Assembly: GCA_902168245.1 (NCBI GenBank) | Contig: CABHPA010000193.1 | Location: 1-57,719 of the forward strand | Origin: Candidatus Melainabacteria bacterium | GTDB lineage: Bacteria > Cyanobacteriota > Vampirovibrionia > Vampirovibrionales > Vampirovibrionaceae | DNA: 57,719 nucleotides | Direction of reading: 5' to 3' | In this document: in pieces, positions 8,117 to 15,835 of the stretch | Numbering within the stretch: position 1 is the first letter of the stretch | Layout: each line of letters starts with the position of its first letter | Made by a program: the position numbers and the translations under genes | Notes under the pieces: generated by a model | What the model was told of the DNA's origin: nothing | Seen by the model: the letters and a program-made list of their open reading frames with translations, nothing else | Databases searched by the model: none

Positions 8117-9048
8117 TGGCCCATTCCAGTAACAATGGGAGGGAAACCAGGGGGCGTTTTTGGCGTGACCGTCCCGAAGCCGATCCGAGGCGGCCATTCG
8201 CCACGGGTTTACAAGATATGAACCCCACTGGCTGGGTTGGCTTTTTAACGCAATCGGCTTGCAGGCTCTTCCACTCCTTCGGTAAGCCAGCGCCGGGTTT
8301 GCCGAAAAAGCCGCTGCATGCCTTGCAGTCTTTCGGGATGGTTTATGCCGACATGCTATTAGGCGCGCTGTTAGGCAAGGGCTGGTTAACGCGCCGACAG
8401 GTTCGCTCTGTTTGCGATTTCGGTTCCGGCACGGGCGGGCCTGCGCTGGCGATACTGGCGTTTTTCGGCTTGCCTGCCGACAGGCTGACCTTGCTGGAGT
8501 CGCAAGAAACCCAAGCCGCCCGGCTGCGCGAGTTATTCCCCAAAAGCCGGGTGGTGGCCGGAAACGGCCTGCTATGGCTGGGTTCCTGCCGGGAACGATA
8601 CGACCTGATCACGGCGTTTATGCTGGGGCCGGATGCGGGCGATGGGCTGACGCTCGAATTTGTCCAGCGGGCATTGCCCCGTCTGACCCGAACGGGCCGC
8701 TTGTTGATTTGCACGGACACCGCGACCATGCATGGCCTTCGGTGCGTGTTGGGCCAGGTGTCGGGCATTTCCTGCCAGTGGCTGGTGGACGAGCCGGACT
8801 TGCCCTTGACGGTGCTGGTTTCAAAAATCGATGGGAATGGGCCTCCAGATAATTTGGGGAACGTGAACCTGCCGGAGTCGAACATTCGCAGCGCCGAGAT
8901 TGCCGATGCCCACGGCCACCTGGAAACAGAGCATTATTGCTTGGCCACGCCCTTTGAAAAAGCCTATCTGCGCGCTACCATAGATGCTTTTGAGGCGGAA
9001 ACGCCCACCCATCCGGGGATAGCGCAAATGAAACGGCTGCTGGATTGA
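8116..9048 (+). CDS. SAM-dependent methyltransferase-like protein
   Basis: This is a 310-residue protein with a class I methyltransferase core. Motif I is SVCDFGSGTGGPAL (residues about 99-110), followed by an acidic strand end (LTLLESQETQAARLRELFP), motif III-like VVAGNGLLWLG, and LITAFMLGPDAG / LPRLTRTGRLLICTDTA, the usual post-I to motif VI order. The first ~90 residues are a helical cap. The substrate is unknown. The ATG at 8116 shares its A with the stop of the upstream SRPBCC gene, supporting coupling. The gene ends 84 bp before the tRNA-Asp 3' end. It could be an rRNA small-subunit (Rsm22-like) or small-molecule enzyme; neither is proven. Confidence 0.65.
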   Translation: MAHSSNNGRETRGRFWRDRPEADPRRPFATGLQDMNPTGWVGFLTQSACRLFHSFGKPAPGLPKKPLHALQSFGMVYADMLLGALLGKGWLTRRQVRSVCDFGSGTGGPALAILAFFGLPADRLTLLESQETQAARLRELFPKSRVVAGNGLLWLGSCRERYDLITAFMLGPDAGDGLTLEFVQRALPRLTRTGRLLICTDTATMHGLRCVLGQVSGISCQWLVDEPDLPLTVLVSKIDGNGPPDNLGNVNLPESNIRSAEIADAHGHLETEHYCLATPFEKAYLRATIDAFEAETPTHPGIAQMKRLLD

Positions 9049-9069
9049 TTCGCCCCGGTGAAGAAACAA

Positions 9070-9109
9070 AAAAGCCTTCCGGTTCAAAACTCGGAAAGCC
9101 TTCTGGTTC
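9070..9109. repeat. 15-bp imperfect direct repeat beside tRNA-Asp
   Basis: AAAGCCTTCCGGTTC and AAAGCCTTCTGGTTC occur about 25 bp apart, between the methyltransferase stop codon and the tRNA-Asp 3' end. Both copies have the same orientation, so this is not a hairpin terminator. Function unknown. Confidence 0.5.
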
Positions 9110-9132
9110 TAAGGGGCCCACTTTGTGTAAAG

Positions 9133-9209
9133 TGGCGGGGCGGACGGGGCTCGAACCCGCGACATCCTGCGTGACAGGCAGGTACTCTAACCAACTGAGC
9201 TACCGCCCC
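9133..9209 (-). tRNA. tRNA-Asp (anticodon GTC)
   Basis: The reverse strand folds as a 77-nt cloverleaf with encoded CCA. The acceptor stem is GGGGCGG / CCGCCCC, the D-arm is GCTCAGTTGGTTAGAGT, the anticodon stem-loop is CTGCCTGTCACGCAG with GTC as anticodon, and the T-arm is CGGGTTCGAGCCCCG. The discriminator base is G, as expected for aspartate. Confidence 0.97.
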
Positions 9210-9223
9210 TTGGGAACAAGGAA

Positions 9224-9252
9224 TTTATAACATACAGACTGATGAGGCACAA
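9224..9252 (-). promoter_or_regulatory. promoter of tRNA-Asp
   Basis: On the reverse strand TTGTGC (9252-9247) and TATAAA (9229-9224) are separated by exactly 17 bp. The start would fall about 7 bp downstream, roughly 10 nt before the mature tRNA 5' end at 9209. Confidence 0.55.
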
Positions 9253-9333
9253 GTCATGTTTTTATTCCAAGACGAAAAGGGTTGTGAAAACGAAACAGAG
9301 CCTTAAAACAAAGGCCAAGTAACGCTTTTCCCA

Positions 9334-9360
9334 CCAAAAAAACGCCGCTATGGAAGCGGC
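9334..9360 (-). terminator. intrinsic terminator of the packaging-module operon
   Basis: On the reverse strand GCCGCT-TCCAT-AGCGGC forms a 6-bp GC-rich stem with a 5-nt loop, followed by GTTTTTTT. It lies ~260 bp beyond the stop of the large-terminase gene and is the first terminator downstream of that operon. Confidence 0.75.
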
Positions 9361-9617
9361 AGACTAAAAGAGGGGGGATGTAAGACTTTATTATATAAAA
9401 TTTTTTCGGTTTGTAACCAAAAATACTAAAAAAATAGCAGCGCTCAGCAGTGGATATTCTATTTGGGAGTGTGTTTCAAGTTTAAAAAATTGTTTTTATA
9501 ATCTAAAACTGTTTAAAATGTCAAATTTTGAAGTGAATATAAACTGTAAGATTAAAAACTGTGCTTAACCCTTTGGAATCAGCCGTTGGAGCGTCGATTC
9601 TCGACTGAAAAGCGGCG

Positions 9618-11069
9618 CTAGTAGCCGGTATATCGATTTTGAGGCCGGTATGCGCGAGGCTTTTTTAAATTTTTGTAAAGTATGCCACATTTGTAAATGA
9701 CCGCGTAACGCAGGCAATCCATCACGTCTTCGTAAGGATGCTCCTGTAAGGGTATCCCCGCCCCGGACGTTACGTAGCGATACCCTCCCTCAAACGCCTC
9801 AATCAGCATTGTGCAGGAACGATCCACCACCAAGCCCGGCATATTGTCTATCCGGGCGGAGAGTTTCATTCGTATCAGCTCCAGCCCGTCCTTAATCTGG
9901 CTGCGATCAAAGTTGGGGTAAATCCCCTTGCTGTTCAGGATTTCAATGCTGGTTTGGATGCTCTTGTCCGAGCGCTGAGCGCCCGCCGGGTCGCAGACGT
10001 CCTCGAACACGGCCTCCGGAAAATGCTCACGCCCCCACGCTTTGACGCGTTCCGCGAAATCGCACAGCAAATCCTCCTTGCCCACCACCTCGCCCAGCAC
10101 CAGCACCCGATCGTCGGAATCAATTTGTATGAACAGACAGGCCGGGCAGTGATACCCGAAATCCCAACTGCGAATCACGCGATAAGCCTTGTTATAAGAC
10201 AATTCCCCCTTGTTGGCCTCGCTGAAATTGCGAAAAACCCGGTCTTTCACCGATAGATGATAATTGATGTCCAGCTCGCGAGCCAGTTCATCCTCGCTCA
10301 TGCGGGATTTTTGGGCGTCGTACCAGTTCGTATCCTTGTGCGGATGCTGGCTCCAATGAATGCTCAGCGTTTTTACCTGGCCGGAAAAGCGCAGTTCCGC
10401 GAAGCGGTTGTTTTTACCGTAGGGCGTACCCACTACCACCCGGCAGGGCGTGGATTGCCCGGCTGAGGCATAGGCCGCGTCCTGTGCGGGCCAGAATGGA
10501 AACTCGTCGAACAGCGCCGCCTTGTAGCGCCCGCCCCGCCCGAAGTTCTCGTTGCTACTTTCTCCCGTGATGATATTGCCGTTGGCAGGGTTCAGCAGCC
10601 TCAGCAGATTGTCGTGCTGGCTGTTCTGAAACCCGGCGGGCTTCATCCAGGCAGGCAGCCAGGACAAGTTGTAGCGCAGTTTCTCCATCAGGGTAGAGAT
10701 ATCGCCCTTTCGATCCACCGCTTCCTGCTTGCGTGAACCCAAGTGGAAATTCGCGCCTTCCCGAAACAGCCAGTAATACTGGAAAGCCAGCAATACCAGC
10801 CAGCTAATGCCCATGTCCCGGCTTTTTTCAATCAGCAAATCCTGCCCCTGCTCTAGCGCGGCGAACACTTCCAGCAGCGCTTCCTCCTGGAACGGGTACA
10901 GCGTGAACGGCTGGTGCGGCTGAGGGAGGCGGGGATCGAACGTCCAGCAGAAATGGTTGAACCAGAACCGGATATCCCGGCGGCACTGGGCCAGCAGCAA
11001 CTGCTGCAATTCCGGCGAGGAAGCGGCCTGCTGAAGCCACAGGGCGCGTTGGGACATCCGGTTGCTCAT
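9618..11069 (-). CDS. phage-type terminase large subunit (packaging ATPase/nuclease)
   Basis: The two-domain protein of ~483 residues has the standard large-terminase layout. The ATPase has an adenine/Q-type start (FTLYPFQEEALLEVF), a degenerate Walker A EKSRDMGISW, and Walker B ALFDEF. The C-terminal RNase H-like nuclease begins RSWDFGYHCPACLFIQID, followed by acidic residues in FEDVCDPAGAQRSD and a late HPYEDVMDCLRYA motif. Such proteins pump DNA into proheads and cut it. The preceding coiled-coil gene stops at 11087. A TTG at 11090 overlaps that stop; I prefer the ATG at 11069 because AGG lies about 10 nt upstream. No portal, capsid or tail gene is adjacent, and the frame is intact, so this looks like a retained packaging gene rather than a decayed prophage. 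Confidence 0.88.
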   Translation of the reverse strand: MSNRMSQRALWLQQAASSPELQQLLLAQCRRDIRFWFNHFCWTFDPRLPQPHQPFTLYPFQEEALLEVFAALEQGQDLLIEKSRDMGISWLVLLAFQYYWLFREGANFHLGSRKQEAVDRKGDISTLMEKLRYNLSWLPAWMKPAGFQNSQHDNLLRLLNPANGNIITGESSNENFGRGGRYKAALFDEFPFWPAQDAAYASAGQSTPCRVVVGTPYGKNNRFAELRFSGQVKTLSIHWSQHPHKDTNWYDAQKSRMSEDELARELDINYHLSVKDRVFRNFSEANKGELSYNKAYRVIRSWDFGYHCPACLFIQIDSDDRVLVLGEVVGKEDLLCDFAERVKAWGREHFPEAVFEDVCDPAGAQRSDKSIQTSIEILNSKGIYPNFDRSQIKDGLELIRMKLSARIDNMPGLVVDRSCTMLIEAFEGGYRYVTSGAGIPLQEHPYEDVMDCLRYAVIYKCGILYKNLKKPRAYRPQNRYTGY

Positions 11070-11086
11070 GGGGCGAACACCTGCGC

Positions 11087-11806
11087 TCAAATCAGGCTCA
11101 GCGCCAGTTGGGAGGCGATTCCCACCGCGCGCTGGCGACTTTGGGCCGCGAGGTCGTTATTCTGCATTTGCATGCGACTGAGCAGGTTGGCCCGCTGGCT
11201 GGCCAGTTCGGTGGCCCGTTGCTGTTCCGACTGCAAAATACCCGCCCCGCTGGACTGAATGCCCTGGGCCTGGTTGTTCAGGTCGCCCAGGTAATTCTGG
11301 AATAGGGCGAACCGTTTCAGGCGGCTGTCCATGTCGTTCTGGGCCAAGTCTTCCCCTAGCAGGGACGCCTGTTGGCGCACGTCCGCCAGCCGATTCAGGC
11401 GATCGTTTTCCACTTTGGCAAGCATGTCCGCCCCGAAGCTGGCGTTATAGGCTCCGCCAAAGCGTTTGCTAAGATCGGATTGGGTTTGGCTCAATCGCAA
11501 ATTGCTGTCCAGGTTGATGCCTCTGGCCTGGGAATCAAAAAAATCCTGGCTGCGCCGGTCAATGGCGGCCTGCCGCTCGCTGTCCGGCTGGCTAATTTGC
11601 TGTGCCAGGCTTTGCAGCGCGCTCAGGCTCTCGTTGACCGTGGATTGTGTTTGCGGGGCCAGTTGGCTCTCAAACGTTTGCACCCGGCCCTGGTTGGCGC
11701 TGACGTAGCGATCGCCGCTGGGCAGGGTGAAATCGACCTGCTGAATGCTGGGCGGCGCTTTGATTTCCACTTTGGAAGGGCTGCTTTGCTTTCGTCCGAT
11801 GGGCAT
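11087..11806 (-). CDS. predicted coiled-coil protein of the packaging module
   Basis: The 239-residue protein is Gln/Ala/Ser/Leu-rich and mostly helical, with long coiled-coil-like stretches (SLSALQSLAQQISQPDSERQ; SRMQMQNNDLAAQSRQRA). No enzyme motif or signal peptide is visible. A Gly-rich break, RFGGAYNASFGADML, sits near the middle. A strong ribosome site (AAAGGAG) precedes the ATG. It lies between the GNAT gene (30-bp gap) and the large-terminase gene, close enough for co-transcription. Composition resembles phage internal or structural helical proteins, but I recognise no specific family. Confidence 0.6.
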   Translation of the reverse strand: MPIGRKQSSPSKVEIKAPPSIQQVDFTLPSGDRYVSANQGRVQTFESQLAPQTQSTVNESLSALQSLAQQISQPDSERQAAIDRRSQDFFDSQARGINLDSNLRLSQTQSDLSKRFGGAYNASFGADMLAKVENDRLNRLADVRQQASLLGEDLAQNDMDSRLKRFALFQNYLGDLNNQAQGIQSSGAGILQSEQQRATELASQRANLLSRMQMQNNDLAAQSRQRAVGIASQLALSLI

Positions 11807-11836
11807 ATTGGGTCTCCTTTCAAGGTTGATGACTGC

Positions 11837-12412
11837 CTATAACTGCTCCATAAATCCCTTGCGGAAAAGTGAATACACCGCGACATCCCGCCATTGGCCC
11901 CGAATGCGGTTATCCTGTTTAAAACAGGCTTCCCGGCTGAAGCCCATGCGCAGGCAAAAGCCGCGAGCGCCCTGGTTGTCCGCCTCGAATTCCGCCTTGA
12001 TTTTTTGAAAGCCGCCCGTGTGGAAGGCATCTTTCAGCACGGTTTGCGCAAACCGGGTCAAAACGGCTTGCCGTTGTCTGGGTGAATCTTGCGGCGTGGG
12101 CCATTCCGGGTGGCTGACCCCATGCAAATAGGCATGCCTCCCCGGAATCACTTGGCTAAGCGCGGCCAGTGCATACAGGTTCTGCCCGGTGTCGTGCAAC
12201 ACCCAAACCCAGGGCAGGCAGGAACGGGTATTTTCGGTCAGCCAGCCGGACAGATCGGTGGCCGACTCAGGGTTGGCTTCTTTGGATGGTAGGGAGAAAT
12301 CGTCCAGCAAAACGGGTTGATAACAGGCCAGCAGGCTCTGAATACCGGCCCGGTACCGCTCGAAGCGTTCTGGTGTTTCCAGTCGGAGGCTATGAAATAG
12401 CGCTTGGCTCAT
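11837..12412 (-). CDS. GNAT-family N-acetyltransferase
   Basis: The 191-residue product ends in a recognisable GNAT core. There is a central strand WVWVLHDTGQNLYALAALS, a helix TRFAQTVLKDAFHTGGFQKIKAEF, and the classic C-terminal segment DNQGARGFCLRMGFSREACFKQ ending DVAVYSLFRK (Asn-x-x-Ala/Ser and GF motifs that line the CoA site). The acceptor is unknown; the end resembles RimJ/RimL-type protein acetyltransferases. Its ATG overlaps the stop of the preceding small gene by 4 bp (ATGA), and AAGGGG lies upstream. Similar accessory acetyltransferases occur in phage packaging regions, but the role here is unclear. Confidence 0.75.
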   Translation of the reverse strand: MSQALFHSLRLETPERFERYRAGIQSLLACYQPVLLDDFSLPSKEANPESATDLSGWLTENTRSCLPWVWVLHDTGQNLYALAALSQVIPGRHAYLHGVSHPEWPTPQDSPRQRQAVLTRFAQTVLKDAFHTGGFQKIKAEFEADNQGARGFCLRMGFSREACFKQDNRIRGQWRDVAVYSLFRKGFMEQL

Positions 12413-12723
12413 GGGCGATCCCCTTCGCCGAGGGCGTCCCGAATCCGCTTGAGCAATTCGGCCTCGCTGAGTTGATCCAGTTCCTCTCGTGTCATGGGCT
12501 GCGGTGAATCGGTTTTGCTTGCTTCCGCTTTTGTTTTCGGTTCCGGGGCGGGGGTGCGCTTTAAAATCAAGTCCACCGCCCAGATTTTGTCCTTCAGGCT
12601 CTCGGAGTCCAGCGCCTCGTCGATGACCTGCAAGGCCCGCTGGTAGCGGTCGCCCAGCGCGTCCAGAAAGGACTTGAGTTTGGGCAACAGCCCTTTTTTA
12701 GCCGTTGGCTTGCGGGGTGTCAT
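12409..12723 (-). CDS. small helical protein, possible terminase small subunit
   Basis: A 104-residue basic-to-acidic helical protein. Its Lys/Pro-rich N-terminus (MTPRKPTAKKG) is followed by helices LKSFLDALGDRYQRALQVIDEAL and SLKDKIWAVDLILKR, then a Pro/Lys linker and an acidic C-terminal helix. Position in the cluster and the DNA-binding-like N-terminus suggest a terminase small subunit, but no diagnostic motif is visible. I chose the ATG at 12723 because AAGGA sits 7 nt upstream; it lies inside the end of the preceding zinc-ribbon gene (26-bp overlap). Its stop overlaps the GNAT start. Confidence 0.5.
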   Translation of the reverse strand: MTPRKPTAKKGLLPKLKSFLDALGDRYQRALQVIDEALDSESLKDKIWAVDLILKRTPAPEPKTKAEASKTDSPQPMTREELDQLSEAELLKRIRDALGEGDRP

Positions 12724-13057
12724 GGCGCAATCCTTGGGTTGTGGCGGCATCCAGCCGGTTCAGGTAGCGTCCGCCTGCTTCCGCTGAACGGCTGACTTGC
12801 AGCGCGTATTCGCTGATGAAGACCCGACCCCGCTCGCAGGGTTTGCCGTGGGCGGGCAGGCTGACTTTTTGCGCCGCATGCCATTCTTCACGGGTTGCGG
12901 CCTGACTGGCTCCGCTGTCGATGTCCTTGCGTACCAGGCATTTGAACTTGCAGCGCTTGCATCGTTTTTTATACAGGACAGAGTGGCTTTCCTGGGAGTA
13001 GCGGGTTTCCAGCGTCTTGAAAAACAGGCTGGCGCAGTGTTCGCATCGATAGCTCAT
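12698..13057 (-). CDS. zinc-ribbon protein, first gene of the packaging module
   Basis: The 119-residue protein starts with a zinc ribbon: C5xxC8 and C33xxC36 (plus C40) within the first 40 residues, separated by the aromatic strand SLFFKTLETRYSQ. The rest is polar with no recognised domain. GAGGA precedes the ATG. It opens the reverse-strand operon that ends with the large-terminase gene. Zinc ribbons often bind nucleic acid, so a role in recognition or regulation is possible but unproven. Confidence 0.6.
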   Translation of the reverse strand: MSYRCEHCASLFFKTLETRYSQESHSVLYKKRCKRCKFKCLVRKDIDSGASQAATREEWHAAQKVSLPAHGKPCERGRVFISEYALQVSRSAEAGGRYLNRLDAATTQGLRHDTPQANG

Positions 13058-13467
13058 TCACAAAATCCTCGCCGCTGATTGAAATTGGATTGGGGAAAAG
13101 AAACAGGCGGCCCCGCACGGTCGCGTGAAACCGGACGGGGCCGGGAATAATTAGGAGTTGGAGTTGGCAGTGGTGGTAGTTGAGCCTAGTATGGGGGATT
13201 TGGGCGTGAATTGGCAGCGAAGGAAATTTACGATTTGCGTTTTGGTATTAGACGGTTGACGCACTTACGAAACCCGACTTGCCTGTTAAAATAAACTAAA
13301 CACCCTTTTTAAAGAACGAATACAGTTTGGCCCGGCTGGTTGAATGGACGGCTCAACAATTGGGAGGATGCGGAACCGGCCTGGAATTCGGATGATAGAA
13401 AAGGGATGCCGGACTCGGCATGAGGTTCGGGAGACAACGGGATAAAAAAGGGAAGTGAGGGATTCGC
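13058..13467. other. divergent intergenic region
   Basis: This lies between the reverse packaging operon and the forward retropepsin gene. Besides the hairpin at 13108-13143 there is a G/T-rich stretch (13152-13215) and an A/T-rich stretch around 13285-13312. No small ORF has a convincing start. Promoters for both sides should be here but are not clear enough to mark. Confidence 0.45.
13108..13143. promoter_or_regulatory. GC-rich hairpin in the leader of the packaging module
   Basis: CGGCCCCG (13108-13115) pairs with CGGGGCCG (13136-13143), with a possible inner CGGT/ACCG pairing. It begins about 50 bp upstream of the zinc-ribbon start. On the reverse strand it is followed by CCTGTTTCTTTTCCCC, a pyrimidine-rich tract. 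It could be an attenuator-type terminator in the operon leader. Confidence 0.45.
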
Positions 13468-14085
13468 ATGAACGCAAACCGGCTTCTTTCCATGGCGCTG
13501 CTGGGTTTGTCCTGGTTGGCCACACCGGGCCTTAGCCCGGCCATTGATGTTAACCCGCCGCAAGGCAAAGATATTGGCGAGGCCACCGAATTTTTTTCTC
13601 ATCTGGTCAAGACTTCCAAAAACCCGCTGATTGTGGCCATGGCGCAGGAAAGCCTGAGCAAATTGACCACGGACGCGCCAAGGCGAACCGCCTCTGAGCC
13701 TGTGGACAAAGCGGAAGTAGCCTTGCTGCCGCAGAGCGATAACACCTACGTGGTGCCAGCCATGGTGAACCGCAAGTACATGGCCACTTTTCTGGTTGAT
13801 ACTGGGGCCAGTTACACCGTGATTACACCCCAAATGGCTGAATCGCTGGGCATTAAGGTCACGGCGGATAACCCCACCGTGCCGGTGACGACCGCCAACG
13901 GCATTTTGAATGCGCCGGTGGTGCGCCTGAAAAACGTGACCCTGGGCGGCATGCGGGTGGACAACGTGGACGCCGTGGTGACGCAGCTGGGCGATGCGCC
14001 GCAAATTTCCGGCTTACTAGGCATGAGTTTTTTCCGGGGGATGGAACTCTCATTCAAGCAGGACAAGCTGGTGATTAGCCGCTAA
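13468..14085 (+). CDS. exported retropepsin-like aspartic protease
   Basis: This 205-residue protein begins with a signal peptide (RLLSMALLGLSWLATPGLSPA). After a ~60-residue helical segment comes a single retroviral-type aspartic protease fold: the catalytic motif FLVDTGASYTVI with D111-T-G, then the flap region VPVTTANG, and the second conserved element ISGLLGMSFFRGMELSF. One-lobe proteins of this kind dimerise to form an active site (clan AA, DUF4124/TIGR02281-like). Location is probably periplasmic. GAGGG precedes the ATG. The substrate is unknown. The gene converges with the DUF2721 gene, with a 4-bp overlap of the ends (14082-14085). Confidence 0.8.
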   Translation: MNANRLLSMALLGLSWLATPGLSPAIDVNPPQGKDIGEATEFFSHLVKTSKNPLIVAMAQESLSKLTTDAPRRTASEPVDKAEVALLPQSDNTYVVPAMVNRKYMATFLVDTGASYTVITPQMAESLGIKVTADNPTVPVTTANGILNAPVVRLKNVTLGGMRVDNVDAVVTQLGDAPQISGLLGMSFFRGMELSFKQDKLVISR

Positions 14086-14564
14086 AACGTCGAGTGTTCC
14101 GCCGGTTCGCCGGTTTCCACGCCCAGGCTGTGATCCACGTCCAGGGCCAGGGTTCTCAGGTTCAGGATGGTTTCATAGGCTTCTATCAGCACGGCCAGCA
14201 GCATTAAAGCCAGCCCGCCCAAAAATGTCCAGGTGGGCACTACTTTCCATTCAATATAATGCAACCGTGAAAGGGCGATGGTGACGGCGGTGAACACCAT
14301 CATGCCCAGCGCGCCGAACAGCAGGAACATGGCGTTGCGAATCAGGTAGCCGCGCTCCAGAAAAAGCGGGATTTGTTTCTGGATGTTGCGGGTGCGCTGC
14401 GGATCGGGCTTGTCTTTTAATACGCGCAATTCCCGGTTAAGTTCCCGCACCCGTGTGCCGACCGTGGCAATCCGGTTATTCAACCCGGAAATGAGCAGCG
14501 CCATACCGGAAAGCGCCACGGCGGGCGCGAGGGAATCGCTGATAATATCGGTGGGCGCCAGCAT
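14082..14564 (-). CDS. DUF2721 family membrane protein
   Basis: The protein has 160 residues and three predicted membrane spans: LAPAVALSGMALLISGL, AMFLLFGALGMMVFTAVTIAL and WTFLGGLALMLLAVLIEAY. Between them is the basic loop RVRELNRELRVLKDKPDPQR typical of the uncharacterised DUF2721 family. I chose the ATG at 14564 because AAGGA lies 8 nt upstream; an in-frame ATG at 14594 would add a charged tail. Function unknown. It lies 55 bp downstream of the MFS gene on the same strand and may be co-transcribed. Confidence 0.7.
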   Translation of the reverse strand: MLAPTDIISDSLAPAVALSGMALLISGLNNRIATVGTRVRELNRELRVLKDKPDPQRTRNIQKQIPLFLERGYLIRNAMFLLFGALGMMVFTAVTIALSRLHYIEWKVVPTWTFLGGLALMLLAVLIEAYETILNLRTLALDVDHSLGVETGEPAEHSTF

Positions 14565-14619
14565 GGATGCTTTCCTTCGTTGCTTGTCGCGCAAGGGGAT
14601 CTGATTTTATTGTAGCCTT

Positions 14620-15813
14620 TTACGCGCGTGTTTTCATCCGGTGTCGCACCCACAGTAAAAACGGAATGGCCAGCAACTGGCTGCCTACGGAAAACGCGAT
14701 TAGCGATCCCAGAGCGTGATCGTACAGCAGTCCCATCAAGGCGCTGCCCGCGAACCAGGCCAGTCCATATCCCATGTTGAATACCCCGTAGGCTTCCCCC
14801 CTGCGTTCCGGTGGGGCCATATCGGCAATGGCCGCTTTCATGGCCGATTCTTGCGCGGCAAGCCCCAGCCCCCACAAGGCCATGCCCGCCCATATCAGGT
14901 TGGAATCGCCCAGAAACACCAGCGGCGCAAAACCGGCCGCCAACAGCGAGATGATGATTAAGGCCGTCATGCCCCGGCGATCGAACCACTTGCCGATGGC
15001 GGGCGCAAACACGGCTTCCGCGCCCATGGCCGCCGCGTAAAAAACGGGAATCCACATATCGTTCGCCACGCCCACCTTTTTAAAGTGGAAGGCCATCAGC
15101 GGGAAATCCACGTAACCGGCCGCCAACAGGGCCGCTCCCGCTAAATATAACCAGAATGTTCTGGTTTGCCCCTGCACGTTGGCGCGCACCAGCTTCACTT
15201 CCAAATCCTGCGGCTTGGGGTAAAATACCGGCCCCAGGGCCAACGCGCCCAGCGCCAGCAAGGCCGGAACCAGCAACACCGCAAAGGCGGCGTGGTAATT
15301 GCCCCGATATGCCAGAATACCGCTCATCAGCAATGGGCCAAGCATGGCGCCGGTTTGATCCATGGCCCGGTGCAGCCCAAAACCCCAGCCGCGCCCCATG
15401 CTCTGCGTGGCATGAGACAGAATGGCGTCCCGCGCCGGGGTGCGAATGGCCTTGCCGATGCGCTCCAGAACCAGTAAACCCGCCGCTATTTCCCAGCGCC
15501 CGGCCAGCGCCATCAAAGGAATCGCCAGCAGGTTGACGGCGTAGCCCAACCCCGTAAGCAACCAGTAGCGATGGCTCTGATCGGCCCACCGGCCCGAAAA
15601 ATAACGCAGCCCGTAACCCAGCAATTCGCCCGCCCCGGCCACGATTCCTACCACCGTGGCGCTGGCGCCCAGTAGCGCCATAAACGGTCCGCTGATGCTG
15701 CGCGCGCTTTCGTAAGTCATGTCTGCAAACAGGCTGACCAGCCCCAGTATAATGACCAGCTTCATGCCGGTTTGGGCGGCATTTTGGGGATATCGCGACG
15801 TTGGCTCCGTCAA
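14620..15813 (-). CDS. major facilitator superfamily transporter
   Basis: This 397-residue protein has about 12 hydrophobic spans. The N-terminal half carries FADMTYESARSISGPFMALLGASA and, in loop 2-3, GRWADQSHRY (a variant MFS motif A). The second half repeats the pattern with GKWFDRRGM. The start resembles permeases related to bacterial Mg/drug-type MFS efflux proteins (FADxxYE motif). Substrate unknown. It sits 22 bp downstream of the AI-2E-family gene and 55 bp upstream of the DUF2721 gene; the three membrane proteins probably form an operon. Confidence 0.85.
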   Translation of the reverse strand: MTEPTSRYPQNAAQTGMKLVIILGLVSLFADMTYESARSISGPFMALLGASATVVGIVAGAGELLGYGLRYFSGRWADQSHRYWLLTGLGYAVNLLAIPLMALAGRWEIAAGLLVLERIGKAIRTPARDAILSHATQSMGRGWGFGLHRAMDQTGAMLGPLLMSGILAYRGNYHAAFAVLLVPALLALGALALGPVFYPKPQDLEVKLVRANVQGQTRTFWLYLAGAALLAAGYVDFPLMAFHFKKVGVANDMWIPVFYAAAMGAEAVFAPAIGKWFDRRGMTALIIISLLAAGFAPLVFLGDSNLIWAGMALWGLGLAAQESAMKAAIADMAPPERRGEAYGVFNMGYGLAWFAGSALMGLLYDHALGSLIAFSVGSQLLAIPFLLWVRHRMKTRA

Positions 15814-15835
15814 GAGAGACTCTCCTTAATTTGAA

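Larger units (their letters stand above)
9210..9617. other. A/T-rich intergenic region between packaging module and tRNA-Asp
   Basis: It contains the tRNA-Asp promoter (9224-9252) and the terminator at 9334-9360. Positions about 9375-9570 are strikingly A/T-rich compared with flanking genes, with runs such as AAAATTTTTT, but carry no ORF. No copy of the tRNA 3' end was seen on the far side of the packaging module, so an attachment site is not demonstrated. Confidence 0.5.

Noticed and set aside
9070..9109. Direct repeats beside tRNA-Asp considered as an attachment site
   Set aside because: The repeats do not match the tRNA 3' end, and no copy was seen at the other edge of the packaging module.
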